Below, one piece after another: positions 58,282 to 64,000 of a stretch of DNA of 64,000 nucleotides. Source of the stretch: Linum tenue (lineage: Eukaryota; Streptophyta; Magnoliopsida; Malpighiales; Linaceae); assembly GCA_946122785.1 (NCBI GenBank), contig CAMGYJ010000002.1:25890492-25954491 (forward strand), given 5' to 3'. Each line of letters starts with the position of its first letter. Position 1 is the stretch's first letter. The position numbers and the translations under genes were made by a program. A model generated the notes under the pieces. That model was given only the letters and a program-made list of their open reading frames with translations, had not been told where the DNA came from and did not search any database.

Positions 58282-59838
58282 TGACTCACTCCTACTGTCA
58301 CTCTAGAAAATGGCCAAGTGTAACCACTTCCTAAAGCGTAGTATAGCGGGTTAGGTTTCAATGTCAACCCGGGTCCTAGATGTGATGACTACTCAGTGAA
58401 TTCGTATTATCTAGCAATGAAACTTTAGTGAAGGTCTAAACTAACAAGCAAGCAAAGCAACTAAATGGTTGTTTTCAGGTTAAGAGAGGTCACCCGGATA
58501 TGGTTCCCCCTAGTCTGCAGTTAAGCCGGATTGTAATTACCAAGTTCAATTTCTATGATAGTTATACTGCGGAAGGTTCTCAAACAGTCTGAAGTCTCGA
58601 CTAAAGGTCTTCAGACCCTCTCAATCTGAGTCTCTAGCGGGCGACTAACCTCCACCGGAGTAAACAGATTGAGGCCCTATGAACAAAACCTCCACTACCG
58701 AATTGAATTCGGTACAGAATAGTGAATTGGCTCCTCGACTAAAGTCACCAATTCGCTACCTTCAATTAAGGATGCTCTATCAACCTAGGCAGATATTCTC
58801 ATTCTAGGTTAAAGCAGAAACAACAGGAATTTGATCAGGATTCATGCCATTCAATCATTCAAACCTCAATCGAATATAATCAATTCATAGAAACAGTACT
58901 TGGGTTCATACAATCAATCCCAACATACAGAACTAGGGTTTCCCACACCCAGATGAATGGGAGAACTACTCCATGGAGAAAGAAGCAAAAACAGAATCAG
59001 ACGCGGAAATCATACTGTGAAGATGGATTTCTGCTCCTGGACGTTGAATCGGCACTTCTCCAAGCTCAAACCAAGCTCCAATGGTGTTGAAGATCGATCT
59101 AGGGCGCTTGGAGACTCTTGTTCGTCGCTTTCTCTCTCTAGGAATCGCTCTGTCTCTCTAAAACTCGAATCCCCCTCTTTTTGGCTGAAAATCTGCTTAA
59201 AAGGGCATCAGTGGCCAAAGCACGGTCGAGGGCACGACCGTGCTTTGCCTCAGCCCGCCCGTGCTTTGGCTAGGGTTAATTACACCGCTAGCAGTTGGGG
59301 AAAACACGGCCGTGCTTTTGGAAGAACACGCCCGTGCTTTGGTGGAACACGGCCGTGCTTTCAGCCCGTGTTTTCAGATCGAGTTGGCCAAACTCAAATC
59401 AGCTCTCGGCAGTAAAAGCACGGTCACAGAACACGGCCGTGTTCAGAAGGCCTCCTGCCCGTGTTTTCACTGCCGAACTTGTTCCCCTATATTCAATGCT
59501 TCGTTTCTCCCTCGTCCGGACTCCGAATCAGTCGTCGTTTGATCCCAGACGCTCGTAGTCTCGTCCTCTTTCTTTTCATGACAGACTTGCACGATTCTTT
59601 GTCCATAAAGGGAGATAAAAATCCATTCTTCTTCAAGTCATGCCAGAGTTTCTTCTCCCGAATCGCCAATTGATCTCTGATTGACTTGAAACTTGCGCCT
59701 ATGCGTCACTTTATGTGCTAGGACCTGAAATGTAACAAAGGAACGCAACCTAGCGTAAAATAGGCTAAAGAAGCGATAATGCAAGCTTAAACGATCAAGA
59801 ACCAAAGGAGAAAAACATGTGCAAATATCGAGTCATCA
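58282..59838 (-). repeat. 3' LTR of the right-hand Athila-like element
   Basis: 1557 bp. Plus-strand ends tgactcactc and cgagtcatca (TG..CA). The purine tract of the element lies just right of it (plus-strand ccccccacactt at 59842-59853), so this is the 3' LTR of an element read leftwards whose 5' LTR is outside the window. Contains the variable GC-rich block at 59210-59470. Confidence 0.85.
59210..59470. repeat. CACGGCCGTG palindromic block inside the LTR
   Basis: About ten units such as gcacgaccgtgctttg, aacacggccgtgctttt, aacacgcccgtgctttggt and acacggccgtgttc. At the same LTR position the copy at 1-992 carries unrelated CCCGGTCGGG units. Confidence 0.8.
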
Positions 59839-59853
59839 AATCCCCCCACACTT

Positions 59854-61116
59854 AACCGTTGGCTTGTCCCCAAGCAAACCTAACTCAAACCAATGCAGCT
59901 CTCCAGACCTCTATAGCAACAAACAACCTCGATCGCAGGTAGCGGACTTCCTAGATCATTTAGCAGCTTACGAGGTCAACCGACGCACAAGTCATCTCAT
60001 AGCCCCTTCGGCGAGAACGCTAGTCTCGAGTCGGCATCATGGCAAATAGTGAACAGAGGACAAATGAATCGTGGAAGAAGAGACTCTCAAAAACAAAAGA
60101 TCATGGACTCACATTTTTCAAGGTGCTCGATTTTCTTCTTGAAGATTGTTGGAACTTCTTTCTTTCTTCTTTTTGCTTGTTTTTCTGTTTTTCTCTTTTT
60201 TTTTTCAAGGGTTCCAACCTGTTTTAGCAGAAAACGGGGGCTCCCACCTAGCAAAGGTTTCGCGGGAGCCCGACTCTTACCGGCCATGCCAGGAGCAGTT
60301 GTCTCGAGCCTCGTGCGGGGGAAAGACATGTAAGGGGGCTGGAGGTAGTAGGTGGAAATTGGGAACGGATTCCCGTCTCCCCTTACACACTTTCGCCCTA
60401 TTCGCACGGGAGACGTCATTTTAAAGCACATTTTCGAGCACCTGTTATTTTCAAAACATGATACAAGAGTCCATGACAGGCAGAGAGTCCACAACACCAC
60501 ACAATTCAAGGGTCCTAAGATCACTAATTCACTCAATCAACCAACACAATATGAAGAAGAAATGAGACGTCTTAAATGCATTAACATCCTCCATAGTGCT
60601 ACACTACCTCCCTAGGTTGCAAATCACTACAGAGACTGTCAATTCAAAGCATACTGAGCAGGTAATTGCAAGGAACACATACTTGGAGCCCTCAAATTTA
60701 AAAATTTGGACAGTGGACTAGGCTCCAAGCACACAAACAGAGCTAATGCAGTCAAAAGATAAACATCCCCCCCATACTTAAGATCGACATTGCCCTCAAT
60801 GGAGAAGAGGGAAGGAAAGGGGAACGATGTTACCGGTATGCACAGACTGCAGAAGACTGGAAATGGACCAGTCAGGATGAAGCGGACTGGAGAGAGGACC
60901 AGTCGGGAACACAGGCACAGCTAAAGGAAACCAAAGAGCTCAAACACGATATGTTAGGTCCAATGGTCAGCCCAATAGTACATCATCCAAAACAAAAGAA
61001 AACAAACCAAATCGCAATCCGACTCGAAACAAAACAAATAAATTAAAACCATGGTGGGGTTGCCTCCCCACAAGCGCTTCTTTACCGTCTTTTAGCTGGA
61101 CGCCCATGGTGGATAC
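59854..61116 (-). mobile_element. Athila-like 3' non-coding interior
   Basis: Long non-coding stretch between the coding frame and the LTR, usual in this group. Includes pyrimidine tracts (60140-60210) and a gttgcctccccacaagcgct phrase at 61062-61082. The open frames are short and unsupported. Confidence 0.6.
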
Positions 61117-63921
61117 TCAGGGAGGTGCAGGAACAGGTGCCTCCAAGAGCGGATCCACGTCGCTCTTGAGGTACAGCTTCAGGTGGTGGCCATGCATCCG
61201 ACGGGTGCAGCCACCAGCATTGGTCAACTCGACCTGGCCATCCGGCAAGATGCAGGCGAGTGAGTACTCGGATGGCCAGGGTGGTCGTGGTGCAGGGGGT
61301 GGAACCAGCTCGTAGTGGTCTCCACCCTTCTTCCGTGCAGGCTTAGCCACCTGCGGCTTCGGCCGCCACTCCTCCTTGAGCTTTTTGTTCCGAGGCGAGG
61401 CTGGATGGAGTGGCGGCGAAGGAATGATAGGAGGGTTCTGCAAAATGAGAGGTGCAGAAGGATACACGACAGGCTCGTGTATCTGGTTAGAAATAGCATG
61501 CATAGGTGTGACAGCAATCATAGCACAGTGATCGAATTCAGTCACAGAAAAAGTAGCCTGTTCATTCCCAGCACGCAGAATCAGTTTACCATCATGCACA
61601 TCAATCAATGCCTTGGCGGTGGCAAGAAATGGTCAACCCAGAATCAATGGCACATCCACATCCTCATTTACATCCAGAATAACAAAATCAACAGGATATG
61701 TGAATGCACCAACATTAACAAGCAGATCCTCTATGATACCCCTAGGATGCACGATAGAACGATCAGCGAGCTGAATGCTCATCCTAGTAGGGCTAAGTTC
61801 ACCTAAGTCTAGCTTCTCAAACAATTTATATGGCATGACGTTTATGCTAGCACCTAGGTCCGCCAAGGACTTGCCTACATGCATGCTGCCAATAGTAAGA
61901 GGGATAGTAAAACTCCCTGGATCCTTGCGCTTCTTGGGCAGCTTGTTCTGCAGGATAGCAGAACACTCCTCGCTCAGCAACACTGTCGAGAGATCCCCAA
62001 GTTTCTTCTTGTTGGTGCAGAGATCTTTCATGAACTTCGCGTACTTGGGCATCTTCGACAGTGCCTCCACAAAAGGCATGCTGATGTTGAGCTGCTTCAA
62101 CATTGCCATGAACTTGGCAAACTCAGTCTCCAGCTTATCTTTATGGAGGCGAGTGGGGAAGGGAAGCTGGGGTACGTGCTCCTTCACCACTGGTTGTGGC
62201 TTGGGAGCAGGAGCTTCCTTCTCCACCCGCACTTCTGCATCACCGGCTGGAAATGGTGAAGCAGGTAGTGGTGCCTCCTGCCTGGTCGGGGCAGGATCAG
62301 CTGATGTAGCCCTGCCGCTCCTGGTGAAAATGGCATCCAGCTGCTCGTGCGGGTCCCGTGGATTGGGGATGGTGGTGGCAGGTAGAGTCCCCGGGGCCCG
62401 AGCAGTAAGCTGGCGCGCTAGGACACCGACTTGGTGCTGTAGATCTTGCAGAATAGCACCCTGGTTCCTCTGTCCTGCCTCCAAAGAGGCTATGCTCTGG
62501 TCCACCCTTGTGAAATTCGCCTGGCTGGTGGTCATGAATGTCGCCAAAATATTCTTCAGATCAGCCATCTGATTATCTGGAGCTGCGGCTGCTGGAGGCT
62601 GAGCAAACTGGCGCTGGGGCTGCTGGAATGGCTGCCCCTGTCTAGCCTGGAAAGGCTGCCTTTGCTGAAAACTACCTGCTGGTGCCGGGAAACCAGGTGG
62701 TTTGGTGGTGTTGCTACTCCAAGCGGAGTTGGGATGCTGGCGCCACCCCTCATTGTATGTGTTACTGTATCGATCGAGGCGCCGAGCATTGGCGATGAAG
62801 GCCAACTGTTCTTGGGGAGTAGAGGATTCCCGCATAGCCTGGCAGTCCTCCACCAGATGGTTCGGACTCTCACACCACTGACACTGAGCAGCTGGAGGCG
62901 TAGCTACACCTCTGCCCGGAAGGAGATTGTTGGGCTGCTTCAATGTCTGCACCAACTCAGCCACCTGCTGCTCTAACCCGGACCTGGCCTCCATAGCGTG
63001 CACACCACGGTCCCGGGAATGTCTGTCTCTGCTGCTCTGCCCCCAGGAGTGATCGCGGGCAGCCAAGGTACTGATCATCTGGTTCAGCTCGGGTGGAGTC
63101 TTCGTGAGAATATCCCCTCCTGGGCATAGAGACTCAATCACCCTCTGGCTATCTGGGGTGAGGGCACTGTAGAAGTTCCCCACTGTGAACGCATCGCTGA
63201 AACCATGATGGGGACACTGCCAGAAGTATCCCATGTACCGCTCCCATGCATCACGAAGTGACTCATCTGGCTCTTGGCGGAAGTGAGTGATCTCCCGCTG
63301 AATCTCTGTGGTCTTCGATGCTGGATAGTACCTGTGCACGAACTTATCCGCCAGATCATCCCAAGAAGTGATGGACAATGGGGGCTGGGTCTCCAACCAC
63401 CTCTTAGCATTCCCCGCCAAAGAATGGGGGAAGAGGTGAAGGCGGATTGCGTCATCCGGAACACCGTTCAGCTTGAACCCGTTTGTCAGCTGCAGAAAAC
63501 GGGAAAGATGTGCCCGGGCCTCCTCATCCTTCAAGCCATGGAACTGGATAGAGGATGTAATGAGTTGAATCCAGCATGGCTTGATCTCGAAGTTATTTGC
63601 TGGAATTGGCGGATAGAGGATGACCGGGCGGATGTCAGCAATCCGTGGAGTGTAGTAGTACTCCAAGGTGGGACCCGGTGGTGGTGGATGATGATGGTTT
63701 CCAGCTCCCTGGGGATTTGGGTCATTCCCCAGGATCTGGTTCTGAGGAGGCGGGTTCTGATTGCCTTCCATCTCGTACTCGTCCTCAGAGTCGCTGCTCA
63801 ATTGGCCGTCTCGGCGCTCCACCGTAGCCAGTCTAGCTCGCTGTTGTCTCCGAAGTTGTTTGCAGGTGCGCTCAATCTCAGGATTCAACGGCAGTAAACC
63901 TCCCGACTGGCTACGGGTCAT
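61117..63921 (-). pseudogene. gag-pro: Athila-like gag-protease joined to a pol tail, RT and integrase absent
   Basis: One frame from MTRSQSGGLLPLNPEIERTC (63921) to a TGA at 61630-61632, then open in the same frame to 61117. Gag lies at residues 90-300 (FLQLTNGFKLNGVPDDAIRL), the knuckle CQWCESPNHLVEDC near 360, and the retropepsin near 690-760 with DLGASINVMP, the DLG form common in Athila elements. The TGA stands in a conserved ILG-x-PFLATAKALIDV site, where Arg is usual. Soon after ATFSV, where RT should start, comes a Pro-rich stretch and RRMHGHHLKLYLKSD, which resembles the very end of pol. RT, RNase H and integrase are missing, so it must rely on a partner element. Confidence 0.82.
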
Positions 63922-64000
63922 GCACTATCTGCACACAATCAAGCAATGCAAACCCGTGAAGGCATAAGTGGGAAGGAACAAACACTCAATGCAAAAATGA
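63922..64000 (-). mobile_element. Start of the Athila-like 5' leader
   Basis: Upstream leader of the gag frame; runs off the window, so PBS and 5' LTR are not visible. Confidence 0.6.

Overview
The window is nuclear DNA from a flowering plant, most likely a eudicot. Evidence: three split genes with GT-AG introns and typical plant products, a tRNA-Pro gene, Ty1/copia and Ty3/gypsy elements, a Helitron relic, Mutator-like (MULE) and hAT-like elements, many MITEs and long (TA)n tracts. I could not fix the species.

Layout. 1-992 is part of an Athila-like LTR. 993-7550 holds decayed gene pieces (a membrane-protein pseudogene, an antisense aspartic-protease exon, an unrecognised exon series) and MITEs sitting in (TA)n tracts. 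7548-14070 is a TA-flanked element split by a 5-kb copia element (8350-13378) with a perfect 5-bp target duplication. 14189-14856 is a hAT-type MITE and 15085-15156 is tRNA-Pro(AGG). 15660-21198 (minus) is a complete TBC/RabGAP gene. 22769-24880 is a Pack-MULE-like element with 9-bp target duplication that carries the start of an S-adenosylmethionine decarboxylase gene. 27342-28089 (plus) is an early-nodulin-like phytocyanin gene and 28958-34277 (minus) a 15-exon PDI5-4-type gene. 34668-36441 has a hAT MITE and a MULE MITE. 36800-42560 is a Helitron relic split by a second copia element (37498-42383) whose two LTRs are identical.

From about 43.4 to 54.7 kb lies a composite Mutator-like region. 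On one strand it encodes a ULP1/C48-type protease, a FAR1/MURA-type transposase with SWIM and CCHC fingers, and a 'putative plant transposon protein'. Its non-coding parts are filled with the palindrome GGTCGACC (about 60 exact copies by eye), partly in a roughly 187-bp tandem array where the palindromes come in pairs about 22 bp apart. This is the best candidate for an undescribed system.

54.7-64 kb is a nest: a chromodomain gypsy element cut by an Athila-like element, itself cut by another Athila-like copy that has gag-protease but no RT or integrase. The two long Athila-like LTR copies carry different GC-rich palindrome arrays at the same place.

The host genes (RabGAP traffic, ER folding/ER-Golgi cycling, GPI-anchored cell-surface protein) are not an operon and have no evident shared pathway; the rest is layered transposon history. 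Exon boundaries were read by eye from splice signals and phase; no searches were run.
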